Origin: Fragilaria crotonensis
Taxonomy: Eukaryota > Bacillariophyta > Fragilariophyceae > Fragilariales > Fragilariaceae
DNA length: 64,000 nucleotides
Assembly (NCBI GenBank): GCA_022925895.1
Contig: JAKSYS010000138.1
Location: forward strand, 1-64,000
Reading direction: 5' to 3'
Shown here: positions 12,422 to 24,516 of the stretch, in pieces
Numbering within the stretch: the stretch's first letter is position 1
How the letters are laid out: each line of letters begins with the position of its first letter
Notes under the pieces: model-generated
Database searches by the model: none
The model's input: the letters and a program-made list of their open reading frames with translations, nothing else
What the model was told of the DNA's origin: nothing
Translations under genes and position numbers: made by a program

Positions 12422-13030
12422 GGAAACTCAAAAGATAATTTACAACGAATCCAGGGAAGGTTAGCAGTTCACTTTCAATAGGATTCGGCAAGGCTGAACA
12501 GTGACTTGTAACTTCTTAATCGTAACTGTCTGCTGGCGAGAGCGGACTGCGGAATCCTGCGGTACTAGCTCTAGCGCTACGGTAGTACAAGTGCTGCATA
12601 CGCTTATGATGCGAATTGTATTTATTAGCTTCAGTTTTTATCATTTATTATACTTTATTCGTGACCTTATGTCATTGACATTAGAAGAATGGTCGCGTCC
12701 AGTCGTCCACCAAATTCATTCTAAAAAAGTTATACTGTGCTACTGACACAGGATATATCGTTTATTCTTTACTGGCGTCTTGGGATACGACCACACAATA
12801 CTCGGCATGCAACAGAAACAGTAACCGAGATATGAGATATGTTATGATCTGGGATGGTGGAGCCAACACCCAATTCGATTTTGCTGCTGGATCACCAAAA
12901 ATCCTCCCAGCCTAACTTCACTTGTGATCAATTGGATGTGAATCATCTATCAAATTCATGGAGAAGTAGTAGTAATTGAACAATACTACTGGCAACATAT
13001 GAGTTTGTGGGCTCTGAAGTCTTCACTGCT
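12422..13030. other. Intergenic, no gene seen
   Basis: This A+T-rich DNA lies upstream of the coiled-coil gene. It holds no convincing reading frame, RNA or repeat. Confidence 0.5.
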
Positions 13031-13036
13031 TGAAGA

Positions 13037-13847
13037 ATGTCACTTCCATGCCACACTTGTTTCATGCAGCTAGACACCTCAATGTATGATACCAATCCTC
13101 CTTCAGAGCAGAACCTGAGAAAGAAGATGAAGGTAGCAACAAGTCTACTAGGTGTAGTACAAAACCGCGACGATACTAGCAGGAAGCTCATAATTGGATT
13201 GCTCGAATGTCACGGACTGGCACAATTTTGGTTTGCTATACCCACATCTTCATCTTCGGTGATTGGCAGTGTGTGGTGTGGAAGTTGGAGCATCAAAGAC
13301 TACAGTAAAGGGACCTCAAGCATTGAGAGCTTTGATGCAGTGCATTTTGGAGTCTTCATTAGAAGGCCATCTTGTCTTTTTGGGGACACCCTACTAGCGT
13401 GGCATTTTTCAAAGCATAGTCACCAGGGAAATTCACAATGGCATTACGCACCACAAGTCCGTGAGAAGACAATAAGTGGTTTTGTCTAGTAGCAAACCAA
13501 CGTTGGTGAATTTTTTTAGTACAAAGTGTTTTATAGGGCTGATTGCCTTTGAGCTTATGTTGAAAGCCCATCATGTTTTTTCATTCATTGGTGTTCAGGA
13601 TAAAGTCACTATCAGCCAAGGACTGCGTGGTCGGGCAAAGGATGTTGCCACTATGGTGCACCATTGGCCATGCACAGCAAACTATATTATTTGTCACACC
13701 AGCAGTATTAATGGAAAATTCAATCTTGCAGATTTGTGCACAAAGCATAAACAAATGTTGTATATTCCAGACTTTGTCCAGAGGGATGTATCAGCCAAAA
13801 AAGCAATTTGTGATGATCTACACCAGATAGCTAAGTGCTGCAAGTAA
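13037..13847 (+). mobile_element. Probable Ty1/copia remnant (RNase H end)
   Basis: The frame at 13476-13847 contains NGKFNLADLCTKH, which resembles the conserved C-terminal RNase H end of copia polyproteins (N-x-AD-x-x-TK). The preceding 450 bp are only weakly protein-like. No LTRs are seen. It looks old and heavily broken, with several interruptions, and is unrelated in detail to the full element at 21485-33219. Confidence 0.4.
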
Positions 13848-13849
13848 TT

Positions 13850-14383
13850 CCAAGATCTCGTGACTATAGTAAAGCTCCAAGTGATTCAAGAGGAGTGAAA
13901 AGATTGCGAGACCATGATTCAGAGCCAATGGCATACGAGGGTTTGACTGCCGATTGCCGATCATAGATGATGATATGAAGATGATGGTGTTCACGCGTTA
14001 TATGTTGTCACGAACGTGTTCTACTTGTACCGGTGTGCATATGTCATATCGTCATTCGTCATATCATGCAGAACACACAGCTCTTCAAAGAATTGTTGCA
14101 TCGTGCGGTCTGCGGATGGTCATTTCGCGTCATCCTCAATTGGCAATACCCCCAGTTAACGTTTTTTTTTTTACCCGGGGTATCTTGAGTTTTGACAATT
14201 GACACAAATGGAAATACCCCGGAGAATCCTGTAGTATACTACCGGGTCGTACTCCTCGTGCATCGCACGACCATCAGAAAAGGGGGGAATCACAGTTCCT
14301 CGTCACACTGAACACTGAATTTACACATCAAGATCTACAATCCAGCCTCCACTTCCCCAGCACTGAATGTTTGGTTGCTGACC
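13850..14383. other. Intergenic, upstream of pseudouridine synthase
   Basis: No gene is seen. A run of T residues at about 14163-14172 is flanked by repeated AATACCCC words. This is probably the promoter region of the downstream gene. Confidence 0.45.
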
Positions 14384-15868
14384 ATGAACTCTTGGACCCT
14401 AACATGCTTCCGTGTTGCCATGCTTCTCCCTAGCATCCTTCTGGTGCGGGAGGCTCATTGCTGGAATATGCTGTCAAGGACCACCCGGCGAACGTATCAC
14501 GTCGGCCATTCATCATGGCCCAAGTCGTCATCCGTACAGTCGTCCATGAGCCATCACCAGAGTCTATGCATGGTCCCGACTGATGCCAATATGGATCTTT
14601 CGGATATGTCGGAGAATCTTGACGTCGATGACGACGATCACGACGTATCGGAGCTGATACCGGGTATTCCATCAGAATTCTACATCGTAAAGTGGTACCA
14701 GGTGCATCAACACTGGGCGTTGGATGAATTCGATCCCGAGGAGATAGGGCGATTGAATTTGTTGCCTGGAAACGTCAGCCTTCCAGTAGCCTTGATGATC
14801 TTGGACCGTGACGAATTTCCCTCCTTCTCGAAAGCTCGTAAGGTTTGTCGTAAGGGAAACATATTGATACATCGAGGACCACTTCCAGAGGACTGCACTT
14901 TCGACTTAAGGAAATGTGTCATTGGACGAGTCGGTGATCGGGTGTTCCCCGGTGATGTTATTGCAAAACAAATCCGCATGGGGAGTGGGACCTATCCTGT
15001 CATGAGCTACAAACAACCCTTCGAACTGCCTGTCGTCTACGAAGACGACTATTTCGCCATTGTTAATAAACCTGCTGGTGTCGTCGTATACGCCCACAAA
15101 CAGGGTGGCTTTGGAACCATGACGGTTCGCAGTTGCCTTCCTTTCGTGTTGACACCACCAAAGATTGGTACATATTCAGTCCTACGTCGGCCTCAACCTG
15201 TCCATCGGTTGGATAAACCCACTTCGGGATTGCTTCTGATTGCCAAGACGAAACCAGCAATGCAGAATCTTTGTAAACAATTTGCAGATCGCCAGGTCCG
15301 AAAGACCTATACAGCGATCGTCAATGGTATCCCGTTCGAGACACATGAGGGTGCTATCACATCGCTTCGCGCAGCCCAAGACATGGATGTGGATGTTGAT
15401 CCTAAATCTGAGGACCAGTGGCAAATCATTAATGTCAGCTTGACGAGAAGGAGGCCTCACGTTATGGCGTTCTCAAAGGTTCACACAGTCCCTCAAGGCG
15501 CGAGATAACACTCTTACCATGGTAGAACTTAAACCGAAAACTGGTCGGTATCATCAGCTCCGTCGTCACATGGCTTGGTTTGCCAGACACCTTTGGTGGG
15601 AGATGATGACTACGATGGCGGCGGGGATGCCATGACCCTTCGTGACCGCGGCCTGTTCTTATGTTCGAATCGCGTCACCTTGGAACATCCACACTACAAT
15701 ACGGAGCAGGGCCGTACTATCTGGGATAATTTGAGTGACAACGAACGATTGAAGAATGGATTGCAAGTCATAAATGACAAGGTTATGGTGACAGCTAGTA
15801 TTGATCTACCCAACAAATTTGAAAGCTTTCTGACGCATGAGCAGGAGCGGGCTGCGAAGTTTGCTTAG
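14384..15868 (+). CDS. RluA-family RNA pseudouridine synthase
   Basis: The enzyme isomerises uridine to pseudouridine in rRNA or tRNA. The ATG at 14384 opens a hydrophobic presequence (about residues 1-30), possibly organelle-targeting. An S4-like RNA-binding region follows (FSKARKVCRKGNILIHRGP, about residue 145). The catalytic domain begins VVYEDDYFAIVNKPAGVVV and has the active-site motif HRLDKPTSGLLLIAKT near residue 275, where the Asp is catalytic. The family block VELKPKTGRYHQLRRHMAW lies at about 15525-15580. The phase changes twice by one base, near 15470 and 15580, with conserved sequence on both sides. The protein would be about 494 residues. It converges on MOCS3 with only 27 bp between stop codons. 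The exact RNA target cannot be told. Confidence 0.8.
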
Positions 15869-15895
15869 CCAGGTGGTTAGAGCTGACGGGAACTC

Positions 15896-17817
15896 TCAAT
15901 ATTTAGGAAACGATGGATCGACTTCGTCGGTCCAAGCGGCGAGGCCACCTGTGATGTTCCGGACCGAAAAGACTCGGCCGCTTTCATTAATGGCGTCCGC
16001 AATCACCTTTGTGGCCTCCACGGAAAAGATTCCTCGTCGACAAATACAGAAAATCGGCAAGTTGGCATCGAATGACGCCGATAATTGGATCCACTGGTTA
16101 CGTAACGTCACCAAGGGAATGTTGATAGCCCCACTCAGGGAGCACATATCGAACTGCAGCTTCTCTCTGACATCTAGTAATATATGTGGAACACGTTTCT
16201 GTCGAAGCTCGTTGTAGTCAGCGCATGAAATAGACAACTCGTCAGCGATTGGTGGACGATGAGGAATTCCCTTGCTGCTCTGCACACCGCCGCCAGCCGG
16301 TCCACGAAATGCCAGTGAGACAGCCTTGCTGTCTGCCATGGATTGGATGGAAGGCGAATCGCTACAAGCAGCACATGTTCTCGATTTCAGCGGTTTCTTG
16401 ATGCTGACAAAGGAACATCGCATCGAGTCATACATTAGCAAACGGTCGTGCATTGTTGCTCCGATACCTGTCAGGACCTTGAGAACTTCAAGGGATTGAA
16501 GAACTCCGATGAAGCCTGGGACTGGTCCAAGGACTCCATTGTCGGAACAACTTTTGCAACCCTCAGTAGCATTCGGCTTTGGATACAAACATCGATAGCA
16601 AGGTCCATCCTTATGATTGTAGACAGTCAATTGCCCCTCCGTGCCCATGGCGCTTCCAGATACGAGCGGTTTCTTAGCCAGCACACATGCGTCATTGATC
16701 ATGTATCGAGTTTGCGGATTATCACTCGCATCCACGATGCAGTCATGACGTGATACCAGATCAAGCGCATTGTCAAACGTCAACACGTCCGGAATTGGAG
16801 TGCACTTGATCGATGGGTTGAGAGCATTCATTGCCTGACAGGCGGATACAGCTTTGTTTAGCCCGACGTTAGTCTCGCTATGAATAACTTGACGGTGTAG
16901 GTTGGACACGTCCACAGAATCAAAGTCAACTACGCTGATGTGACCGATGCCCGACGCAGCAAGGTACATAAGTACGGTGGAGCCAATCCTCCGGCACCCA
17001 CCACCAACACAGAAGAGGACAACAGTAAGCACTGTCCCTTGATTCCGAATCCGTCTTGCAGTAGCAACTGTCGGGAGTAGCGTACGACTTGGTCCGTTGA
17101 GAGCTTGGTTACTTGTTGAGCAACCGCTTCCTGTTGTGTCGATGGCAAAGTTGCTTTCACGTTCAATGCCATCTGTTCTTTAAGACGCGCAGCAGCAGCA
17201 CTTGCCTGCGACCTCAAATCTTCATTGGAAATGCGAAGCGATTCATTCTCTTGTCGGAGCGATAGATTTTGCAATTCTAGCTCCTGAATGCGACTCTGAT
17301 AGACAATGGTATCCGTAGATTGCTCCAGTGATTTCTGTTGAAGTTCAAACTCAAGCGCCCGAATTCTCTTCTCATACTCAATTTCACAAGCTTCCAGGTC
17401 AATCTCAAGGCGATTGATTCGATTCTCCAGCATGAGCTCCACCATGGGATCAGAGTGAATATCTACCATCATGGACACTTCTAATCCTTCGACTTCGTGA
17501 GAATCGTCCAGACGAACATGATCAGATGCCAGCGAATCAGTGGCATGTACCAGACAATATTCATCTTCGTATGGTTCGTTTGAAGAGTTCGGTGCCGAGG
17601 GAGCCTTGAGGACACGTCGTTTGATATCATCGAACCACTCGCGCATGATGGCTGAGGGTCTCGCCATTCTCATCGCGAGAGGACCATCGTCTTGACAAAA
17701 ATCTCGAAGGTGCTGATTTTGGGCTTCTGCAACGGCAGACGATGAAAGTACGACATGGTCCGTCGATGCCGTGCTGTGTTCACTCAAGAACAACGTTTCC
17801 TGACTGTCTTCGACCAT
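15896..17817 (-). CDS. MOCS3: MOCS3/UBA4 adenylyltransferase-sulfurtransferase
   Basis: UBA4/MOCS3 activates URM1 (for tRNA wobble-uridine thiolation) and, in many eukaryotes, MOCS2A (molybdenum cofactor) by C-terminal adenylation and sulfur transfer. The first 200 residues or so are acidic and then a long coiled coil. The ThiF/E1-like domain follows, with VLVVGAGG, the acidic [33 protein letters not shown] and zinc cysteines (GPCYRC, RTCAAC). A rhodanese domain ends the protein with the active-site loop [10 protein letters not shown] and the family tail [17 protein letters not shown]. One base appears to be missing near 16983, inside the nucleotide-binding glycine loop; the E1 domain continues in the next frame. 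The coiled-coil region is much longer than the short helix of animal MOCS3. Total length is about 640 residues. Confidence 0.88.
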
Positions 17818-18661
17818 TGTGTGTGTAACTCAGCGCAATCAATTCGTACGAGGGAAATTGTAGTGAACTCAGAAACGAGAATGTATAATATGGGGTATAG
17901 GATGGACGTCGCAGTCGGGTTTGAGTTGAAAACGATCTTCAGCTATCAAGCGAGTGTGTCAGCGAGCAATGCAACAACGATACAGTTCTCTGAGGAACTC
18001 TATTACTAGTAGTGTATCTACTTCTCGGGTTTGTTTTCGTCAGAGTGGGAACTGCTATCAGCACTTCGTTTCAAACAACATGTTCTGATAAATACTGCGA
18101 GCATGTTCTGTGTTCGTTTCTCGAAGAAGCTGCGCCTGACGCTATTTTTACCTCTCGCTGACAAGGAAATCAGGTAAATCAACGTCACTGTGACGTCATG
18201 AATTGTGTAGACAGCAAACATCACGAATCACGACTCGTTCTTCGCGCTTTTCGCGCGTAACAAAAGTACGCGGTACTCCGAGTATGCCATAGTACATAGT
18301 ACTCGTCGTAGAGTCCTTGAACGGCCCTCTAATACCGGCTACCGGTATGCTTATTAGTGCAAACTTAGTACTGTACCTGAGCCAGTGCCAGTACGTGTTT
18401 TCCAGTGCGATTCCATCTGCCGGTAGTTTAGGTACCCAGTACTACGTAGTACCCACTCGGAGTACCAGGTACACAGAAAACATAAAGCGGTCCACATCAC
18501 GACCGCCGATCGCCCAAGCGTGCCGACAAAATGTGTTCACGATGCAAGTCAGGGAATGGCGAATGTGCGTCGAACGACACCTACTCCGAGACAACAAGGT
18601 CACCTACACTGCCTTATGAAACCGGTGACTCTTTCTCGACTATCCTCCTTTTTTATCGGCC
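17818..18661. other. Intergenic between divergent genes, GTAC-rich
   Basis: This is the shared upstream region of MOCS3 (minus) and the membrane protein (plus). From about 18260 to 18480 it is rich in GTAC and TACC/GGTA words such as GTACCCAGTACTACGTAGTA. No gene is seen. Confidence 0.55.
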
Positions 18662-20173
18662 ATGGTGTCTTGTGCTCGTTTTCTGTTCGTCTCGTCGCAC
18701 TTGTTATTACCCAGCCGCCTTGGAGCATTGTTCAACCAAGACATGGCTCGCGTTCGAGGTCTAGCGGGAGAGATTGGGGAACTATTGCCCTACTCAAATT
18801 CAACGATCATTACTTCGACTAGGTCATCACACAATAGCGCTATGCCTTCAATTTCTGGGCCTCGGGAAACCCAGCAAAGAGCTCCGACATACTTTCCAAG
18901 CGATCATCGAGAGCTAATGAGAAAAGATGAGATGGACAGCATTCGTATAATGATAACAGACAGGAATCCACCAACGCATCCAGTACGAGGCGTGTTACGG
19001 CCTACAGAGCATCTGTCTAGTCCAGCCACCACGTCACTAAACCCGCATCCGAGTCCATTAGGATTTTTTGACGCTGTATCTCAGCCAATGGAGCTTGCGG
19101 CTTCGATGACACCCTTTGAAACTCAAACTGCGTCTCAATCGAATACACCAACATGGGAATTAGCATCCGCCATGCCAAGTACGGAAGTAACCAGAACTGA
19201 TTCACAGTCTCAATCATCGAGTCCATCGAGGGTTTGGTCTCCCGCGGCAACGCCAACCAGGACTCCGTTTTCCTCCAGGCGAACTGTTCAACTCCCAAAG
19301 TTTGAGGTGGTTCTAGCGGGATCACTGATCGACGCGCATGCTCTGACCGATACTCTATCGGAGTATCTGGCATCGGTCTTCCTAGGCACGATCGGACTCG
19401 AGTCGTTGCAAGGGGTTGATCTCGTCCTGAGTAGTAACCACTCAGACAATTGGCTAATCGAACTCTCCTGGACCGGAATTGCTTCATTCGATCCTTCAGA
19501 CAATGCATCAACGGAGATGGTAAAAAGTGCTACCGTCACCGCGCTGGAGGATACATTGGCGTTGCAGTCTTGTTTGGATCACAAAGTCCTGCAGCTTGGG
19601 ACAGTGACAGTCGTTCGGGTCCACATTCTGGGAACGACCTCGTTCGAGCCATCCACTTCTCCCTCTCACATGCCATCGTTCCGGCCAAGCAGAGGTGTGC
19701 TTGTCACGATTTGTACAATCCAGAAAACGCAAACAAAGTGTCTCGCCAACGATTGCGAATGGCGCAATCAGTTTCGAAAATGCCGCGACTTCTTGAAGCG
19801 CGAGGAAATTGAGCAACACAATCGAACCGTCGCCCCCTACGCAAGCGATAAAGGCAGTGCAATGCCGCCAATCGACAGAGTGCCACCTCAAGACTCAGTC
19901 ACGCAAGCATTGATTATTCTTGCCATTTTTATCGGTTCCATTGTCGTTCTCGCCATTGTTGGGTACGTTGGAAAGGTCTTAGTTGTAGGCTGGAACAAAG
20001 ATACGCCGTCTGAGCACGAAGGCAAAGCATCTTTGTTGGCAGAACTGTACGGGAATGCCACGTTACCAGTGTCCGCATCGACGCCACCACTTCCTACACC
20101 GCTGTCGAGGCCTTCCGCAGGTGTCCAGGACGAGGAAGGCTTGCAAGATGTGTATGTGAGATCACAGGATTGA
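18662..20173 (+). CDS. Single-pass membrane protein, Pro/Ser/Thr-rich (unknown)
   Basis: This 503-residue protein from an ATG at 18662 is one intact frame. The N-terminus is hydrophobic (FLFVSSHLLLPSRLGAL) and resembles a signal peptide. Residues of about 60-210 are rich in Ser, Thr and Pro with repeated SPS/PSR words, typical of diatom surface proteins. A folded region follows (about 215-330, beginning FEVVLAGSLIDAHALTD), then a cysteine cluster (CLANDCEWRNQFRKC). One transmembrane helix comes next (ALIILAIFIGSIVVLAIVGY) with a short cytoplasmic tail. The layout is that of a type I surface protein, possibly with an SEA-like extracellular domain. I do not recognise the family and assign no function. 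It converges on the GNAT gene. Confidence 0.7.
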   Translation: MVSCARFLFVSSHLLLPSRLGALFNQDMARVRGLAGEIGELLPYSNSTIITSTRSSHNSAMPSISGPRETQQRAPTYFPSDHRELMRKDEMDSIRIMITDRNPPTHPVRGVLRPTEHLSSPATTSLNPHPSPLGFFDAVSQPMELAASMTPFETQTASQSNTPTWELASAMPSTEVTRTDSQSQSSSPSRVWSPAATPTRTPFSSRRTVQLPKFEVVLAGSLIDAHALTDTLSEYLASVFLGTIGLESLQGVDLVLSSNHSDNWLIELSWTGIASFDPSDNASTEMVKSATVTALEDTLALQSCLDHKVLQLGTVTVVRVHILGTTSFEPSTSPSHMPSFRPSRGVLVTICTIQKTQTKCLANDCEWRNQFRKCRDFLKREEIEQHNRTVAPYASDKGSAMPPIDRVPPQDSVTQALIILAIFIGSIVVLAIVGYVGKVLVVGWNKDTPSEHEGKASLLAELYGNATLPVSASTPPLPTPLSRPSAGVQDEEGLQDVYVRSQD

Positions 20174-20309
20174 TATTCATAGAAAACTCTGTATATCCAC
20201 AACTTTAGACCAATAACATCTACCATAGGGCAGGTACGCCGTATGAGTTGGCCTCAAAACGCGTCAGAGGGCCAAATAAGGTGCGGTGGATTTGGTGACT
20301 TCCAGCATG

Positions 20310-21329
20310 TCAACGGCTCCTTCGGAGAGGAACGTACATCCAACCCAAATCCTCCTCCTCAACAACACCTTGAACATATTTGCAATGAGCAGACCCAAGT
20401 GAGCGCAACACGAATGCTGGTAGATGTAATTCAATCGTGGTGGTCGACGGCGCGTTAAAATCCAAGAGACAGGTCTTCACGAGGTGCGGCAATGCCAGTT
20501 CAACCGGGCAATTCGCTGTATCGCAACCAAACTCTCGCATTTGAAATCGATCTCCACGCTGACGTAGGGACATCCATGCTACAACACCCTTGCTGTTGTC
20601 CTCGAGAACGTGAAGCGCACCATCCAATTCCTGCGATAGATAGATATTCCAGTACTCTTCTGACCTTACGATGCAGCCAGCAAACTTCTGTTCAGAGTAC
20701 TCCTTGTGCAACAATTGCAAACGTTTTGTATCTTTTGGGAATTCAGCGAGTCGAGTAGAGTACATGGACAACGAATCAGTCCCTGCAGCAATGAGTTGGT
20801 CAAGTTGCAGAGTTGCCACAGACCATTCCGAGTGAGTCGACGCGTACCCTCCACCGCGTTCGTACACAGGAAAGAATTCAGGTGCAGCATGTAGGAATGA
20901 AATATCCATCCGACGAAGCTTCATAATGTCCATCGCATTGTGCAAGAGGTATTTTGACAGGCCACGACGTCGGTGCGCTGCGGAAGTACACACTTCACCG
21001 ATTCCACCTGCCGCAACCGTCGCGCCATTTCCCAATGACACTTCCTTCTGAAAGATACGACAGGAGCTGACAATAACTCCGTCATTACACAGTATAACTC
21101 GTACAAGATCGGCTTCGGCAAGCGGGTCGTTGCGATAGTGTCGCTCAAAGTAACTCGAAGGAGGGGGGTTGGGCTTGTAGCTAAAGACTGAAGCACAAAA
21201 TCTAGCCCAAGCTCCAATCTCATGCTCGTGTAGTCCTCTCATGGTATATTCTACGATTGATCCATCTTCGACCGCGACGGAGAATGCATGCTGAGAAAAC
21301 GGCGTCGTCGGTGGATCGGAAGATGACAT
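20310..21329 (-). CDS. GNAT-family N-acetyltransferase (Eis/LYC1-like)
   Basis: A 339-residue intact frame from an ATG at 21329. The N-terminal half is a GNAT fold with the acetyl-CoA loop GIGEVCTSAAHRRRGLSKYL, followed by PEFFPVYERGGGYASTHSEW, which resembles the Eis and LYC1 group. The C-terminal half (about 190-339) looks like a second, degenerate lobe. GNAT enzymes transfer acetyl groups to amines; the substrate cannot be told. The gene is intronless, and its stop codon is 136 bp from that of the convergent membrane-protein gene. The copia element begins about 155 bp upstream of its start codon, so its promoter region may have been disturbed. Confidence 0.8.
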   Translation of the reverse strand: MSSSDPPTTPFSQHAFSVAVEDGSIVEYTMRGLHEHEIGAWARFCASVFSYKPNPPPSSYFERHYRNDPLAEADLVRVILCNDGVIVSSCRIFQKEVSLGNGATVAAGGIGEVCTSAAHRRRGLSKYLLHNAMDIMKLRRMDISFLHAAPEFFPVYERGGGYASTHSEWSVATLQLDQLIAAGTDSLSMYSTRLAEFPKDTKRLQLLHKEYSEQKFAGCIVRSEEYWNIYLSQELDGALHVLEDNSKGVVAWMSLRQRGDRFQMREFGCDTANCPVELALPHLVKTCLLDFNAPSTTTIELHLPAFVLRSLGSAHCKYVQGVVEEEDLGWMYVPLRRSR

Positions 21330-21479
21330 GGAGATAAAAGAATTTTAAACGTTCATATGCTTGAGACTTGCAACAACTATCATCGCGAGTACAACTTCAT
21401 CAAATGTATGAGTACAAGTACTCGTATGGGTCGTACTTGGGGTTTCGATGCTCAGTGCGCCGGTACGTACAAGTACCTG

Positions 21480-21484
21480 GTACC
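21480..21484. repeat. Target-site duplication, left (GTACC)
   Basis: These five bases directly before the left LTR are identical to the five bases after the right LTR (33220-33224). This is the 5-bp duplication expected of a Ty1/copia integrase. Confidence 0.85.
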
Positions 21485-22084
21485 TGACAGTATTCGTGTG
21501 ATCGGTACGCGAGTACTGGCCGACGGTAGACCTAAGGTTAGTAGGACCTAGAAGTCTGCCGTCGGACTTGACGGGAGAGGAAGCGAACGTGACGGATCGT
21601 CCAGCTTTGGGCGTAGGAGTCCTGAAGATGTGGACCATGATGGTAGATTTGTTGTTACAAATATGTAGAAGATGTAGAACTAAGTAGTAAAGGCCTTTAC
21701 TGTTTTTGGTTTGTGGAAATTATAAGTTAAAATGTAGATGAAAAATGAAAGTGAGATCTCCAATATTAGTTGGAGTCTCACAAAAGTTATGTTGCTTTAA
21801 TCCCACTTGTTGAGTGGTGTTTGAGTTATGAATCCCATAGTAAAAGTTGTGTTGTCAATAAAATTGACAACATAACAGATTTGAATACTTAGGGAAACTC
21901 AGGGCAACATGATTTAAATTCCTTGTGTGGTCGCGGGATCCAGAGTTCTGATTCGCAGAACTACTGGCACGAGTCACGGACAGACGAAGGAAAATAAAGG
22001 ACTGTCTACCGTATTACCGTATGGTATTTAACCTTACAGTAATTACGAGTGACAGTGTGACAGAGTGACAGTAGATCTCTAACA
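21485..22084 (-). repeat. 3' LTR of the copia element
   Basis: This 600 bp LTR starts TGTTA and ends TGTCA on the element strand and matches 32620-33219 without length change. The purine-rich tract AAGAGGGG lies directly inside it (about 22085-22093). Confidence 0.93.
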
Positions 22085-22095
22085 CCCCTCTTGGA

Positions 22096-24184
22096 TCAGA
22101 TCTCTGGTCCCGGTGATGAAAGCATGTGGTCGGGGAGAACACAGAAGATCTTGGTGAGGTGAGGATCAATTTTGCCGGAGTGTTGAGTCTTGGTGAGGAT
22201 ATCGGCAAGTTGGGAGTCACAGGGAATCCAATGAAGTTGGTGGATGCCGTCTTGTTGGCCTTGACGGACGAAGTGGAAACGGCGTTCAATGTGGCGAGTT
22301 TTGCGAGTGAGTTTGCCATTCTTGGCGATTTGAACAGTTGCTTCATTGTCAATCATGAGGATGGCAGGGATAGAAGGGAGACGTTGAGTGGTTTCACGCC
22401 ATTGTTTGGTGCCAAGATAGAGCATATCATAGAGAAGCATTCGGATGTGAGCGGTGGCCATGGTTGCAGAACATGCAGCCATGTATTCTGCTTCAGAGGT
22501 AGACATAGCGACAGGAGTTGGCATGGTAGAATTTGCTTCAATAAGAGCACCATTGTAGAAGATCATGTATCCAACAGTAGATCGGCCAGTATCGGGGCAG
22601 TCTTGCCAGCTGGCATCAGAGAAGACAGTGAGATCAGTGTATGGAATGCGATGATGGATGCAGATGTCATAGATGGGGTTTGAAGTGCCATCGGGATAGA
22701 ATTTGAGGGCATAGTAGGGACGACGTCGGAGGTAGCCAATGAGCCAGGTGAGAGCTCGAAAATCAGGTATGCCAGGAGAGATGCATGCTTTAGCAAGTTT
22801 GCAGACAGCAAATAGGATGTCAGCTCTTGTGTTGTATGCTAGGTAGAGGAGAGTGCAGACAGCAGAGCGGAACGGAAGGCGTTGTTGCTTTTGTTCGACG
22901 AGAGTCAGGTCGGAGGCGGTTACGGGGCGGTTATCCTTGCTGAAAGTATAATCGGGAGGGAAGGGAGTATCTCGTTCTGGGAATTCGGAGTTTGGATCGT
23001 ATCGTTGAAGAGTATTCAAAACATAGCGGTGCTGGTCGAGGGTGTAGCTTGAGTCGGAATGTTTGTGGATACGCATTTGTAGGAACCATTGCGCAGGGCC
23101 GAGGAATTTGACATCAAAGCGATTGCGGACGGAATCTTCAAATTGTTTTTCGATGGAGTCGTTGCTTCCAGCGTAGAGCATATCGTCGACGAAAAATAGT
23201 AGGCGGAGCCATTGATTGTGTTTGTCGTATCGGACAAAATAGGACGGTTCGGAAGGAGACTGGATAAAACCTTGGGAGTAGAGCCATTCCGAAAATTCAA
23301 TGTTCCAATATTTTCCGGAGTAGACAAGACCGTAGATTCCTTTGTTCAGTAACATTGGGGAGCCAAAGAATTTAGCGTATTCAGGAAGTGATAGGCGTAT
23401 TCCAATGGCAGTTTCACAAAGTGGCGACCAATAACTTTGGCTTGGAGGTAGGCACCAATGAAGTCAGCACTCTTGACACTTCTTCTGGATGCACAATGGT
23501 TGCAATGAATAGTTTGACCCCTCTTGCAGATGCACAGGGTGACCAGGTGTCTTCATACATGAGTGGTTCAACAGGTATAGGTTTTGGAGTGCCAGGTGAA
23601 GAGGTAGCAGATTCAGCAATTTCTTGACGTTGTTCAAGGAGTCGTTGTTGGTTGATGGCTTTAACTCTTTTCAGGAGACGTTTCTCCAGGTCGCCACGGG
23701 CGACAAGGCGAGCTTTTAGTTTGTCAAGTTTTCCAGATGCAGTTTGTTTTGCTTTGAGCACAAGTTTGACTGGGATAATGAGTTCATCTTTGTGTGGGGT
23801 TTGTCCAAGGATGAAGGTATCATGGTCAATGAGGTTCTTGATTTCCATTTTGATGGCATGTAACCAAGCATTGCGGACATCATCATCAAGTTTGAGGACA
23901 GCTTTCAGAGATTGTGGTTCTGGAAGGTATTTGTCCACAGATTCCATGGGAGTTGCTTGTGAATTGTTGCTGGGAGAGTTGTCAATAGTCATCATGGCAG
24001 AATGAATGGGATCAATAGTTGGTAGATCTTCATTGCATTCTTGGAAGTAGATGGTCATCATCTTGTGGAGTTGGGAATGATGTTGTTGATGGGTGACAAA
24101 GTTGATTTGATGTGGTGTGGGTGGTGTTGGACCATGTTGGATGATTGCTTCATTGTTATGGTCAGCATGGGTTGGGTTAGGCAT
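22096..24184 (-). other. Copia reverse transcriptase and RNase H region
   Basis: Within the element, 23414-24184 carries the start of the RT domain (KARLVARGD). The segment 22096-23355 carries the RT palm (LLFFVDDMLYAGS), then RNase H (VFSDASWQDCPDTGRSTVGY, MSTSEAEYMA), ending in LADILTK. Its state is covered in the entry for the whole element. Confidence 0.9.
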
Positions 24185-24516
24185 GGTTCCAGGTGGTTGT
24201 TCATCAGTATTGTCATCAGTTGATTCAGGGATGGCAGTCAGGGAGGGCAGTGGATTTGTGTCATCAATGAAGGTTGATGGTGGATTGCCAAGGTTGGCTG
24301 CAGATCCAGTTTGGTGAAAAGTAGATGGTTCAGAGTTTTCGGGAGTGTTGCAGAGTCCATTTGGGTTAAAATGGGAGCGGATGGGGACGGCTCCAGCGAA
24401 GGGTTTGGAATCAAAACATAGAGCTGAATTGAAGTCTTCATCAAAGTAGGCATCGCGGGTGATGACAAGGCTTTGGGGTTGGTCAGGGGGAGTAGACTAG
24501 CCAGCCTGCGGAGTTG

